The notes under the pieces were generated by a model, which did not search any database, had not been told where the DNA came from, and worked only from the letters and a program-made list of their open reading frames with translations. The translations under genes and the position numbers were made by a program. This document shows, piece after piece, positions 53,638 through 64,000 of a stretch of 64,000 nt of DNA. Numbering within the stretch: the first letter of the stretch is position 1; the number at the start of each line of letters is the position of its first letter. Origin of the DNA: Cavia porcellus (Eukaryota; Chordata; Mammalia; Rodentia; Caviidae). The stretch spans positions 76,302,044 to 76,366,043 of the forward strand of contig NW_026947486.1 of the NCBI RefSeq assembly GCF_034190915.1, given 5' to 3'.

Positions 53638-56504
53638 AAAAAAGCAGTGATAGCTATTCTGCTTGCAAAAGCTGTGAGTTTCAAACTAAGAATTTTGAAG
53701 AGAGATAAAGAAAGTCACTACATTTTTGTCAGGGAAAACTTCAAGAATAAAAGGCAAAAATCATGAATATATATGCATTGAATATGGGAGCACAAAACTA
53801 TGTAAGACAAATATTAATAGACGTGAAAAATCAAATAACACAATTTTAAAGAAGGACTTTAATAGCCCATTGTCACAAAGATAAAAATCAACTAGACACA
53901 AAAATCAGCAAAGAAATAGCAGAACTAAATCAAACTTGTGAACAAATGGACTTAGATGTATACAGAGTACTGCACACAATAACATCAGAATACACATTCT
54001 TTTTCAACTGCACATGGAGTGTTCTCTAAATTAGACCATATGCTAGCCCAAAGAATGTGCTTAAGGAAATGCAAAGAAGTTGAAATTGTGCCACGTGTAT
54101 TATCTGACTACTATAGTCCAATGAAATTGGAAATGAATGACAAGAGAAACAACAAAAGCTCCATAAACACATGGAAATTAAATACAACCCTGCAAAACAA
54201 CCAATGAGTCACAGAACAAATTAAATAAGTGCTTAAATGATATATACAATTTAAAAATGTACATACAACTTACCATAACATATGAGAAGTAATGAAAGCA
54301 GTCCTGAGAGGGAAATTTATAGTGGTGAATTCTCATATCAAGAAAACAGAGTGAGCACAAAAAACAAACTAATGCTACATCTCAAACTTCTACAAATAGA
54401 AGAACAAGTCAATCCCAAAGAAGAGAGGAAATTATAAAGATCAGAGCTGAAAATAACACAAATGAGACTAAGAAAACAATACAAAGAATTTATGAATCAC
54501 ACATTGGTTCTTTGAAAGAATAAATGAAATTGATAAACCCTTAGCCAACTTTATTCAAGAAAGAAAAGAAACCACTCAAATTCATACATACAATAAGGAA
54601 TGAAAAGGGTTAAATCACTACAGATCGTGTGAAAAAGCAGAAGATCATCAATACCTACTTTGAAAACCTTTTCTCTCATAAGATCAAAAACAAAGAAATG
54701 GAGAGATTTGTAGAAACATATGAATTACCAAATTGGATCAAGAAAATCTAAAACTTCCGAATAACCCAATATCACTTAATTATATTAAAAATATAATTAA
54801 AAACCACTCAAAATACCCCCTGGACCTAATGGAGTAATAGCTGAGTTTTACAAGAAATTTAGAGTTGATTTAATACCAATAATCCTCAAACTCTTTAATG
54901 AAGCTGAATTGGAAACACTCCAATTTAATTCTTTCTGGGAGGTAAATATTAGCCTGAGAGCAAAACCAGAGAAAGGCCAACCAAAAAAGAAAATTACAGA
55001 CCAATCACTCTAGTAAACAAAGATGCAAAAATCTTCAATATAGTACTAGCAAGCAGAATGCAGCAAACCATCAGGAAGATTATATGCCACAACCAAGTGG
55101 GATTCATCCCAAGAATGCAGTAATGTCTCACCATATGGAAATAAATAAACAATCCATCATATTAAGAGAGTAAAACACAAAAATTGCATGTTCATTTTAA
55201 GAGATCCAGAAAAAGTTTTTTAAAAAACACAACACGCACGATAAAAACCCTAGAGAAAATCAAAATAGTTGGTCTCTACCTCAATCTGATAAACCAACAG
55301 CCAACATCATACTACATGATCAAAGTCTGAAAGCTTTAACTAAGGGACAAAATAAGGTTGTCCACTACTAACACTCCTATTCAATATAGTTCTCGAAACA
55401 TTACCCAGAGCAATTAGAAAAGAAAGAGACACAAAATGAATAAAGACAGGAAAGGAAAAAGTTAAATTATCCGTATTTTCAGTTGACATGATGCTCTACA
55501 CAGAAAACCCCAAAAACTCCATCAAAAGTCTACTAGATTTAATAAGTAAATTCAGCAATGTAGCTAGATACAAAGTCAACACTCAAAAATCAATAGCATC
55601 CCTGAATACAATAACAAAGTCACTGAGAGTAAAATTAGGGAAACAACACCCTTCAAAATAACCCCCCAAAAAGTAAATACTTAGGAATTAATCTAACAAA
55701 GGAAGTAAAAGAATTATACATTTAAAATTACAGTACTCTGAAAAAAGAAATTGAAGAGAATTTCAGATAAAGGAAGGATATACCTTGCTCATGGGTAGGA
55801 AGAATCAACATTGTGACAATGGCCATTCTCCCAAAACCATTATACAGATTCAACGCATTCTCAGAATATCATTAGTACACCTCAAAAATCTAGAAAAACA
55901 TTGATAAAATTCATATGTAACCATCACAGTCCTAGAATACCAAAGATAATCCTGGATAACAAATGCGAGGCGGGAGGCATCATAATCCCAGCCTTTAAAT
56001 TATACTACAAAGATACTATAATAATACCAGCTTGGTATTAGAAATAAAAGAGACCTGAGGATCACTGGAATAAAACATAAGACACAGGCACAATTACTAA
56101 CACACTCAGCCACCTTATATTTGACAAAGTTGCTAAACATCTTCACTGGAAGAAAAATAGCCTCTTTAATAAATAGTTCTGGGAAAACTGGCTTTCTACA
56201 TGATGAAGACTTAAACCAGACCCATGCCTAACACCAGGCACTAAACTAAAGTCAAAATGGATGAAAGATCAAAATATTGAGACAGAAGCACTAAACCTAA
56301 ATGGAAGGCAAAATAGGTAGAAATCTTGAGGACATAGGGTAGGCCAAGTGTCATGAGCAAAAAAAAAAAAAAAAAACAAAAACAAAAACTGCACAGTAAG
56401 TATTTCAAAGAATCAATAATTCATATCTCATCTTATATAATTCAATTTCATATCAAGAGAAATATTTAAAAGAGTGAAAAGAAAGCTCACAAAGTGGGAA
56501 AACA
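53638..56504 (+). pseudogene. L1 ORF2 pseudogene (endonuclease and RT part)
   Basis: Readable blocks: endonuclease end at 54019-54207 ('MFSKLDHMLAQRMCLRKCK', then 'LSDYY', where the catalytic SDH is SDY), the inter-domain region at 54300-54700, RT start near 54850 ('YKKFRVDL'), and an RT motif B/C area near 55340-55510 whose frames are shifted and where the FADD position reads 'FSVDMMLYTE'-like. A-runs near 56360-56380 add further frame disruption. The C-terminal part continues beyond the inserted element at 57833-58490. All domains are inactivated by stops and indels. More diverged than the full-length copies at 30-34 and 43-47 kb. Confidence 0.8.
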
Positions 56505-57832
56505 TTTTTTTAAATTTTATTTAAGGAGAAAAAGAAAAATGCAGAAAAAGGCTACAAGTTTTACAGATTTACAGAAAAAAATAAACAGTAGGAAATCACT
56601 ACTTAATGGATTACATATTGTCATCTTAGAAATAATTGTTCAAGTTACAAAATTAAAGCTTATAAAGTGGACATTCCAACAGTGAGACTGCAAACAGTTC
56701 TGTTCAATGATCCAACAAAACTCAGTAATATCATTATCTATCTTATACACTTAAATATACATGCAGTTATATCGTTTAGAGCACTTTCTTTTCCTCTCTT
56801 TTGTACAATGACAATTACACATTTTGGGTTTTGTTGCTCCCACAGTTCTTATTACTGTTTTGGAAGAGAGTAGAACCAAATGTGACATAACAGAACAGAG
56901 TCAGTCAAATCAAAAGGGTGGACATAATAGATAATGTAAAAGCATAATACAAGGTGATCAACAATGGTTACCATAATGCCTCCCGCTATCTCTAATACAA
57001 TTGCCTATATCACCAGTTATAATAAAATTGAACAAAACAGTAAAGAACAAAACCGCAAAACCAAAACATTGGAGACATTATAGATCTTCAAAAGTAGATA
57101 ATAGTCAACCAGAATGGGTGTCATAATGAATCCCACTATCTTCACAGCTGCTGCCTAAACTTTCGAACCTGGTACTATCAAGCAAAACAGAATAGAGGAA
57201 CATCAGTCAAAACAAGATGGTGAGAGCAATACAGGGCTTTAAACCAAGATAATGGAAAGTCAAAGTGGGTTACTATAATATATCCTGCTATTTTAAAATT
57301 TATTTTTCCCTTAATTAAAAGGATAAAAATTAAAAAGTAAATAATAAAATGGAGATTGAGATAAAAGAGGGCATAACAGCAAAACAGCGCAGATCAAGAC
57401 ATAATCATTTAAGCAAAATAGTGTTTCACCACAAGATAATCCTGACATAAAAGTAGTTACCATATTGTCTCTTTCCTTGAAATCTTTGAGTATAACTTCG
57501 TATACTGTAGCATCAAATGTGTCAAAACAATGTAAAACCATTTAAGAGAATGACAGTATTACAGGGTATTTAGAATCAACTAACAGAAAATGAACAATGG
57601 TTTCTGTATAATCTCCTTGTCTATAAAAGTTTTTGCTTATACTATCAGACATAATAAAAACCAATAAGATATAACCTATTTAGACCAATGGAGACAGAAG
57701 AACAAAAGCTTGATGAGACTTCAAAACAAGATGATACTAAATCAGTATTGCCTATTAAGATGTCATTTTCTGCAAAATAGCTGTTCCTATCATCCAATCT
57801 TCTCTGCCTCATTTCTGTTGAGCTCTGTCAGC
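56505..57832 (-). mobile_element. HAL1-like element, copy 3 (antisense, ORF2-less, 5'-truncated)
   Basis: On the minus strand it starts within the ORF1-ORF2 spacer type seen in copy 2 ('gagctcaacagaaatgaggc'), passes the same junction at about 57795 ('ggcagagaagattggatgat', then 'aggaacagctattttgc') and continues through the modular 3'UTR and terminal block to the poly(A) side at 56505. No ORF2 bases lie between spacer and 3'UTR. The host ORF2 reads on across the insertion ('GKHF' ... 'QLSLKELL'). A TSD is not clear. Confidence 0.78.
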
Positions 57833-58832
57833 TGTCCCTCAAAGAACTTTTACCTAGAATGGATAAAAGATTGAAAAAATCAGTCCCTCCAAATTTAAAT
57901 ACCCAATCCAAAATGGGAATTTGAGTGAATATATAATTTTCAGATGAAGAAATACAAATGGCAAATAAATGTATGAAAAAAATATTCTTCAACATCTTTG
58001 GTCATTTGGGAAATGCAAATTAAAACACTGAGATACCATCTCAATTCAGAAAGAATGGCTAACTTCAAGAAATTGACCAATACGAAATGCTGTTGGGAAT
58101 GTGGGGAAAAAAAACCCTTCTCTATTGTTGGTGGGAGTGTAGACTAGTACAACCACTGTGGAAATCAGTATCAAGATTCCTCAAAAAATGAGTGTTAAGC
58201 CTAAGTTCCATTCAACCCAGCAATTCCCCTTATGGGCATTTTCCCAGAAGAATGAAAACATCATACCATGGTAATATATGTGCACCCATGTTTATAGTAA
58301 CACTGTTTATAATAACTGAATCTTGGAAACAACCCAAATGCCCATCAACTGAGGAATGAATAAAAATGATGTGGTACTTTTATATAATGAAATAATACTC
58401 AGCAATGAAGAGTGATAAACTCAAGGCTTTTATAGGTATATGGATGCAACTAGATACCATACTCATAAGTGGAATAAATCAGACTTTCGTATGGTAACAC
58501 CACATCGCCTGGCTAGTGTAACAAACTGAAAGGGTAAATAAGATCAAAAGTTTCCATAGCCATAGTAAAAGAGAAAGAACCTCTTCAAAGGAAAATTATA
58601 TTTTTTGATCTATCTCACATGTCTGTATCTGGTAGCCTGAACAATTAATCTGAGGATAACAAAATGCAATATAACAACCATTGTGAAATTTCTATTATCT
58701 TGTTTTGATATCCTGTATCACCATTGTTTTTTGTTGTTGTTGTCATTTTTCTTTTTGTTCTTGTTTTTCTTTTAATTTTTTTTGTTGGCTTCTTGATTTT
58801 TCTGTGTTTTTTCTCTTTAAAATAAAAAAAAG

Positions 58833-59115
58833 GTAAAGCCTTTCTAAACAGTTAGATCGGAGCCTCTGGAAAACAACAAATCCTTCTAAAACTTAACAGT
58901 CATTGTTTTCTATTCTTTTCTGCTTTTCCTATGTGGTATCCAGGGAATCCTATTGGTCTGCAATTGTGCATTTTGGACAATATAATGTGTGATGGAGAGG
59001 AATATCAGAAATCCTCTTGGGACTTTCAGTCATACTACCCAGCCAGCTCATGGGGATACTTCTCCATCTCTTCCAAAACCCAGCCATTTGCACAATGCAA
59101 GAAAAGGAAATCATT
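58833..59115. other. Intergenic, no recognised feature
   Basis: Nothing recognised. Confidence 0.4.
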
Positions 59116-59480
59116 CTTGTCCTATTCACTTTAGGCTGCTGTAACAAACTACCATGGATTGGGTGGCTTGCAAACAACAGTAATTCATTACTCAGTTGTT
59201 GAGAAGTCTAATATGAATGTGCAGGCAAATTTGATATCTGGTGAAGCTTAACTTTCTAGATTGTAGATGGTGCTTTCTCGCTTCGTTCTAGCATATTGGA
59301 AGAGGCAAAGCAACATGAGATCTGGGGTCTCTTTTATAATGGCTCTAATTCCATTAATTTGGGCTCTGTTTCCATGACCTAATCATTTACCAAAGATACC
59401 ATCTCTTAACACCATCACATCTATATTTAAAATCTAACAAATGAATTATGAGGGAACAAAAACACTCCAACCACACCAAT
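59116..59480 (-). mobile_element. Solitary MLT1-type LTR (ERVL-MaLR), antisense
   Basis: Complement of the MLT1 LTR: 'ttaggctgctgtaacaaact', 'gattgggtggcttgcaaaca', 'gatggtgctttctcgcttcg', 'ggggtctcttttataatggc', 'ccatgacctaatcatttacc', 'caccatcacatctatattta'. Same family as 5352-5680 but opposite orientation; no internal region. Confidence 0.88.
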
Positions 59481-59487
59481 GCTACTT

Positions 59488-59602
59488 GAGTGGTTCATAG
59501 CCTCACCTCTGTATAGCAATCACTGGCGGTACTCTAAAAACACAGCCTGGTGAGGTGATTTCAATATACAGCCACCAAGGATTAGATCACTGTGTCGCAC
59601 TG
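59488..59602 (+). repeat. Probable MER5-type (hAT-Charlie) DNA transposon remnant
   Basis: 'gagtggttcatagcctcacc', 'agcaatcactggcggtactc', 'taaaaacacagcctggtgag' and an end like 'gattagatcactgtg' resemble a shortened MER5A with terminal inverted repeats. Tentative. Confidence 0.45.
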
Positions 59603-59699
59603 TGAACTTCTTTATCTGCTGACAGTGATATCTCATGAGGGCTCCAACTCATAGAGACCTATTGAGGTAAAGTCAGGGTTTGATAGATTTTTCTCTTTC

Positions 59700-59811
59700 A
59701 AAAATCTCCTTTGGGAGCCAGGGAATTAGCTCAGGGAATTACATTCAAGAGCTTGCCAGGTAAGCATGAAGTCGTGTGTTTGATCACCAGTACCAAAAAA
59801 ATCTCCTTTGG
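59700..59811 (+). mobile_element. ID SINE with 15-bp TSD
   Basis: 'agccagggaattagctcagg' (A-box side), 'agagcttgccaggtaagcat', 'gtgtgtttgatcaccagtac' (degenerate B box) then an A run. TSD 'aaaaatctcctttgg' at 59700-59714 and 59797-59811. Confidence 0.85.
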
Positions 59812-59960
59812 CTGGGCATGGTGGCTCATCACTGCAATCCTGCAACTCAGGAGGCTGAGTAGGAGAACTGGCTCAAGTTTAAGTGTAGACTGAGTTGCAT
59901 CGTGAGTTTAAGGCCCGCCTGAACTACATAGGAAAACTCTATCTCAAAAAACAATAATGA
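59811..59960 (+). mobile_element. B1 SINE
   Basis: 'ggctgggcatggtggctcat' start, 'ctcaggaggctgagtaggag', 'actgagttgcatcgtgagtt', 'actctatctcaaaaaac'. Near full length; inserted immediately after the ID element's TSD. Confidence 0.9.
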
Positions 59961-60960
59961 TAACAACCTGGATGCAAAATCTTCTGACTGAACCTCAACT
60001 AGAAGTATTAGTAATATTAGCTTTTATTCTCTAGTAACTATGTATTAAGATTCAGATAACCTAGGAAGACCAATGTTCTTGTTGCCTGAGACTTAGGAAA
60101 CTCAGATAGTAGCAGAGTTACTTGTTGCCTGAGACTTATACGTAGATAGTAACAAAGACACGAAAATGAATAGACTGCCCAAGATACATATAAGAAGCAG
60201 ATATGAACCATATAATTATTTTCATTCTTACATTCTAAGAAGTACAAATTGGGAAAACATTCAACACTTAGGCAAGTTTTTCTGCAGGAATCTACAACTT
60301 ACAGGGAGAATTGAACTTAGATAGTTTCTATTTACTTGTCATAGTCCTACAAAGAAAAAAGTTACTGTGGTTGGAAAATAACAAAAATAAAACACAAAAA
60401 GTTTTTTAAACTCCAAGTTCCATATGCACTAATGATCACTAGACCTGGACTGGTATGCATTATTTGAGTTTTGTGCTTCTATTAGTGACTATCAAGAGAG
60501 GTCCTTGTGTGTTTTGAGTGATAAATGGTAATAGAGAAATCTAAGGCCAAGAAGGAATCCCTTTCATCATATTGAATAGAATTTGCAAATGGATCTACTG
60601 CTGGCCAGGATGTGAAAATTTGGTTTGTTGGTGTTTTTCAATTGGAAGAAATTCACTACTGGCAAAATATGTTGTATTGGCATGAACATGTCTGACATGC
60701 CCAAGTCGAGTCTGTTTTCTGTAGGACAGTGCTGTTTGTTGTTTTCAGGTAGATAAGGATAGAATTATGTGTTGAGTCCTTGGTAAACTTTGATAAAAGG
60801 AATCCCGATCTTAATATTCTAATAAATACATTGTTAGAAAAATTATTTTTAGAAGAAATAAGAAATTCTAAGAGATTTAATGAGATTTGTAGGTAATTCA
60901 AGGCAGTCTGCATATATTTAATGCAAAGTAATAATGTGTATGGTAGTTTAGAATTGGCCC
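59961..60960. other. Intergenic; local 25-bp-scale duplication
   Basis: 'gttgcctgagactta' occurs twice (60080-60094 and 60124-60138) with 'agatagtag'/'agatagtaac' after each, a small tandem duplication. Otherwise nothing recognised. Confidence 0.6.
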
Positions 60961-61045
60961 AAGGCTCTAGAGATGTAGCTCAGTAGTAATCACCTAGCTT
61001 GTGTAGGACCCTAGGTTTAACACATACTTAGCAAAGGGAGGGAAT
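60961..61045 (+). mobile_element. ID SINE, diverged
   Basis: 'aaggctctagagatgtagct', 'cagtagtaatcacctagctt', 'gtgtaggaccctaggtttaa' correspond to the ID core with A and B boxes. Followed by a purine tail. Confidence 0.75.
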
Positions 61046-61100
61046 GTGACAAAGAGAAAAGAAGGGAACGGGGGGGGGGTGGGGGGGGGAGGAAGGCAAA
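61046..61100 (+). repeat. Purine tail with G10-T-G9 run
   Basis: A/G-only stretch after the ID element, including G runs at 61070-61079 and 61081-61089. It could fold as a G-quadruplex. Confidence 0.85.
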
Positions 61101-61124
61101 GCAAAACTGAGTTTAGAATTACAG

Positions 61125-61275
61125 GAGGGACTCAAAATTCTGGTTCTCTTTCTTAGGAACTTGTGAGACCTTAGAAGTGTTATTCAACCTCCCCAATTCT
61201 CCTATCTGTATATTGGAGACCATGGTACTTCCTTGTTGGTTTGCTATGAGGATTGTAATAAATATTAGATATAAA
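61125..61275 (+). repeat. MIR SINE
   Basis: 'gaacttgtgagaccttagaa', 'ttattcaacctccccaattc', 'tcctatctgtatattggaga', 'gctatgaggattgtaataaa' follow the MIR order. Confidence 0.75.
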
Positions 61276-61600
61276 TCAAGATTTCTCAATCTCAGCCCTC
61301 CTGGTATTTGGAGTTGCATAATGCTTGGTTTTGGGGGCCTGTTCTGCGCATTGTGAGAAACATGGTAGCATTTTTATCCTCTAGCTACAACTACTCCTTC
61401 AAGACATGACCCCCAGTAATGGGAATATTGCTCAGTGGTAGAATTCATATTGGCAAGCATGAAGCCCTGGGTTTGAACTTAAGTAGCAAAAGAAAAAATC
61501 CTTTTTAAAGACATGACAACCAAAATGTCTCCAGACATTGATAAAAGTCTCCTGGGATGGGGGATGATGGTGGTAAAGCTGCACTGTCAACATCCAGTAG
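61276..61600 (+). mobile_element. MER20-type DNA transposon split by an ID SINE
   Basis: 'tttctcaatctcagccctcc', 'ttgggggcctgttctgcgca', 'ttgtgagaaacatggtagca' then, after the insertion, 'aaccaaaatgtctccagaca' and 'aagtctcctgggatggggg' match the non-autonomous hAT element MER20 in order. Confidence 0.82.
61401..61517 (+). mobile_element. ID SINE with 10-bp TSD inside MER20
   Basis: 'gggaatattgctcagtggta', 'ggcaagcatgaagccctggg', 'tttgaactt' then an A-rich tail. TSD 'aagacatgac' at 61401-61410 and 61508-61517; removing the insert rejoins MER20. Confidence 0.9.
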
Positions 61601-62814
61601 ATACATGACTATTGAGATGTGTTGGTACTAGCAGACATCCACTAAGCATTAGCTATGATTATTAATAATATAGAAATTGCGACTATGTTAGGGATACTGA
61701 ACCTTAAAGATATATATGTAGGATGAATTCTAAGAAAAACATCTCAGACTTCTTTCAGTTTGTGTAAACCACTTTTACTGCACTGAGAAAAATGTCTAAA
61801 AATATAATTTTCCTGCCTTAAATCTCCTGTTCCCACAAATCCTGCAAAACAGATATACTCATATGTTAGTCAACCATTTCAAACAATCATAAGTGCTCTA
61901 AAATAACTAACTTCTAAGTGACTATTTGTTAGGAATGGTGTAATTTTCAATTTTATATTGTTTGAGGCAAACATTTCTCTTCCATTGAATTCATTTCCCC
62001 TTTACTGACATTCATTGTCTGCAGAAAACCTCAACCCATACTGCATGGATATAATTATGGCAATCCACTCTGAGCTTCCTCTGCTACCAACGCCTCACCC
62101 CATTCTAACTTTGCTTTCTCCTCTGGCCTTTGTGCATATGAAAGGAAGAAGGCTCTTTCTAACAGGAGTCTTCGAGCCCTTGCTTCCTTTTTACCTGTAA
62201 GGCCTTGCTCTAGCATTTCCACATTCTTCATAACTTTACTTTTTTTCTCTCCTCCAGCTTTCTTCCATGAAGTCAGATATATTTCCTCCATCTAGAAAAT
62301 CTCTTTGCCACTGACTTCTGCAGTTGCAATCTTATTTCTTTGCTACCTTTACAATGCTTCTGCTTCTTTTGTTGGCTCCTCTTTACTTACTCAGGCCTCA
62401 CATGTCTGTCTTACTCACCATTATGTCATGAGATAGCTATTCTACTCACTCAACAAGACTCTGCTTCCCTCCATGCAGGAAAATGCTCATTTTCTGTCAA
62501 GGATTCATTTACCAACTATATGTGCTGTCATTTTCAAAATCTCTATCTTTTGCATTAAATCTATCTTCTGATCTTTTAATACATTTAACTGACTGTTTGC
62601 TGTATATATCTACTACGATGTCCAGTGGGTATTAGATAATTAGCATATACAAAGATGAAGACATCATGTGTTATCCTTAAAACTAAACCTTGATAAGTGA
62701 TTCCTAAATCAGCATCCACTCAGTTGTCCAAGTCAAAAAAAAAGCTTTTAAAATGTATTTGATTAATGCGTCTTAATTTTATAAAATATTGGGTTTCAAA
62801 TGTTTTTTTCCACT
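61601..62814. other. Intergenic, no confident feature
   Basis: Mixed composition. 62040-62640 is C/T-rich and loosely L2-like but not convincing. No coding region. Confidence 0.4.
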
Positions 62815-64000
62815 TATGCAAATTTTGAACATTTCCATCTCCCCATTACCCTCTTATTACTCCACTTTCCATACTCATTTATTCATTGCCTCTTGGTTAC
62901 TAATGGTCTTTCTTCTATCTTCATGTCATCTTTTTTAGATTCCACATATTAGGGGAAAATGCAATGCATGTCTTTCTGAGTCTGGTTTATTTCATGATGC
63001 TCTATAGTTTCTTCCTGCAAATGACACAATTTTAATCTTCTTTGCAAATGGATAATACTCCATTGTGTATATATGCACCACATTTACTTTATCCATTCAT
63101 AGTTGATGGACACCCAGGCTGATTCCAATACATGGGCTGTTATGAATAGAACTGCAACACACATGGATATGAGACATCCCTATAGCATGCTGACATTAAT
63201 TTTTTTCAGGAATTATACTGGGGCCACATGGTAGTTCTATTTTTAGTGTTAGAGTTTTTTTAAGAACCCCAATACTGACTTCTATAGTAAGTAACTCTAC
63301 TAATTTACATTCCTACCAGCTGTGTAGAGTTCATTTATCCCCATATCCTTGCCACCATTTATTGTTATTTGTTGGGTTTTTTTTATTTGTTATTGATGAT
63401 AGTCATTCTCACTAAAATGAGATGGAATCACAATATAGTGTTTTGTTTTTTCTTGAATAGCTGGAGAATGAATCCAGACATTTGCACTGAGCTACATCTC
63501 TCATACCTTTTTATACTTTACTTTTGAGACAAGCTCTTGCTAATACTAAGTTGTCCAGACTTGGTTCAAACTTGCAGTGCTCTTGCCCCAGCCTTTCAGA
63601 GTACTGGTATTACAGGTGTACACCACTGTATCCATCTGGCTTGGCTCATACTGCAGTTTTGATTTGCCTTTCCATAATGGTTAAAGATGTCAAACATTTT
63701 TTCATATATGTATGGGCCTTTTTCAGAGGTTTTTTTTTTTTTGCTGTTAATTAGTTCTGAGTTCTTCATGTATTCCATGTATTAATCCTCTCTCTAAAGA
63801 GTGGCTGGCAAAGATGTTCTCCCATTCTATAGATGGTCTCTTTACTCTGTTGATTGTTTTCTTTGCTTTGAAGAAGCTTTTAAATTTGATACAGTCCTAT
63901 TTGTTGGTTCTTGCTTTTCTCATGCTATTATAGACTTACTTGTGAAGTTTTTGCCTATGCCTATGGCTTCAAAGTTTTCCTCTATGTTTTCGAGAAATAT
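62815..64000 (-). mobile_element. Ancient L1 (L1M type), antisense, runs off the window
   Basis: Antisense ORF2 C-terminal region and 3' end: 'ggataatactccattgtgta', 'tggacacccaggctgattcc', 'gagatggaatcacaatatag', 'ggttaaagatgtcaaacatt', 'tcccattctatagatggtct'. Strongly diverged from the younger L1s here. Interrupted by an antisense B4 at 63443-63655. The element continues past 64000. Confidence 0.85.
63443..63655 (-). mobile_element. B4 SINE (B1-ID dimer), antisense
   Basis: On the minus strand: B1 ('gtgtacacctgtaataccag', 'agcttgtctcaaaagtaaag') followed by ID ('gagagatgtagctcagtgca', 'attcattctccagctattca'). Interrupts the ancient L1. Possible decayed TSD around 'agtgttttg'/'gcagttttg'. 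Confidence 0.8.

Larger units (their letters stand above)
53638..58832 (+). mobile_element. 5'-truncated sense L1, split by a HAL1-like element
   Basis: Begins inside the ORF2 endonuclease ('AVIAILLAKAVSFKLRI'-like), runs to about 56504, and resumes at about 57833 ('CPSKNFYLEWIKD'-type C-terminal region) to a short 3'UTR (about 58500-58832) ending 'ctctttaaaataaaaaaaa'. Its 3'UTR lacks the modular block, so it belongs with the older L1s. No TSD recognised. Confidence 0.85.

Overview
The window is mammalian nuclear DNA, almost certainly from a rodent. The evidence is tRNA-Ala-derived ID SINEs, 7SL-derived B1 elements, and B1-ID dimers of the B4 type, on a background of LINE-1 (L1), L2, MIR, MLT1 LTRs and MER20/MER5-type DNA transposon fossils. 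I recognised no B2 SINE, which weakly argues against the mouse/rat/hamster/jerboa group. I do not name a species. I found no host protein-coding exon, tRNA gene, rRNA gene or CRISPR array. All open frames with recognisable protein similarity are L1 ORF1 or ORF2 and all are broken. LAYOUT: 1-11.1 kb is AT-rich intergenic DNA with a chimeric antisense L1 (1.2-4.8 kb), an MLT1-type LTR (5.35 kb), MIRs and a B4. From 11.2 to 22.9 kb is a dense nest of L1s: a twin-primed 3' fragment with target-site duplications (TSDs), then an old sense L1 split by a 6.8 kb insertion. That insertion starts with six tandem 70-bp promoter monomers and itself contains two ORF2-poor, half-L1 (HAL1)-like copies. 23.1 kb holds an LTR. 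24.6-37.5 kb is an antisense L1 with 50-bp promoter monomers, split first by a 0.7 kb L1 tail and then by a full-length 7 kb antisense L1 that carries a candidate 3' transduction and an internal ID SINE. 37.5-41.3 kb is old DNA with MIR and L2 fossils. 41.35-48.26 kb is a full-length sense L1 with perfect 15-bp TSDs that split an ID SINE. 48.3-52.2 kb is old DNA with L2 and MIR. 52.2-58.8 kb holds another L1 tail and a 5'-truncated L1 split by a third HAL1-like copy. 58.8-64 kb has MLT1, MER5-like, MER20, MIR, B1, ID and B4 elements and an ancient antisense L1 running off the edge. HOW IT WORKS TOGETHER: the elements share one machinery. L1 ORF1 encodes an RNA-binding chaperone and ORF2 an endonuclease/reverse transcriptase that copies L1 RNA, and in trans SINE or ORF2-less RNAs, into A-rich sites. 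Most TSDs I could delimit begin with a run of A in the element's sense orientation, as expected for this endonuclease. Three features stand out. A HAL1-like family lacks ORF2 and shares one ORF1-to-3'UTR junction in two independent copies. The younger L1s have a 1.4 kb 3'UTR that looks built from diverged tandem modules, while older ones have about 0.3-0.4 kb. Four unrelated-looking 5'UTR architectures suggest repeated promoter replacement. All assignments are by eye; percentages and subfamily names were not computed.
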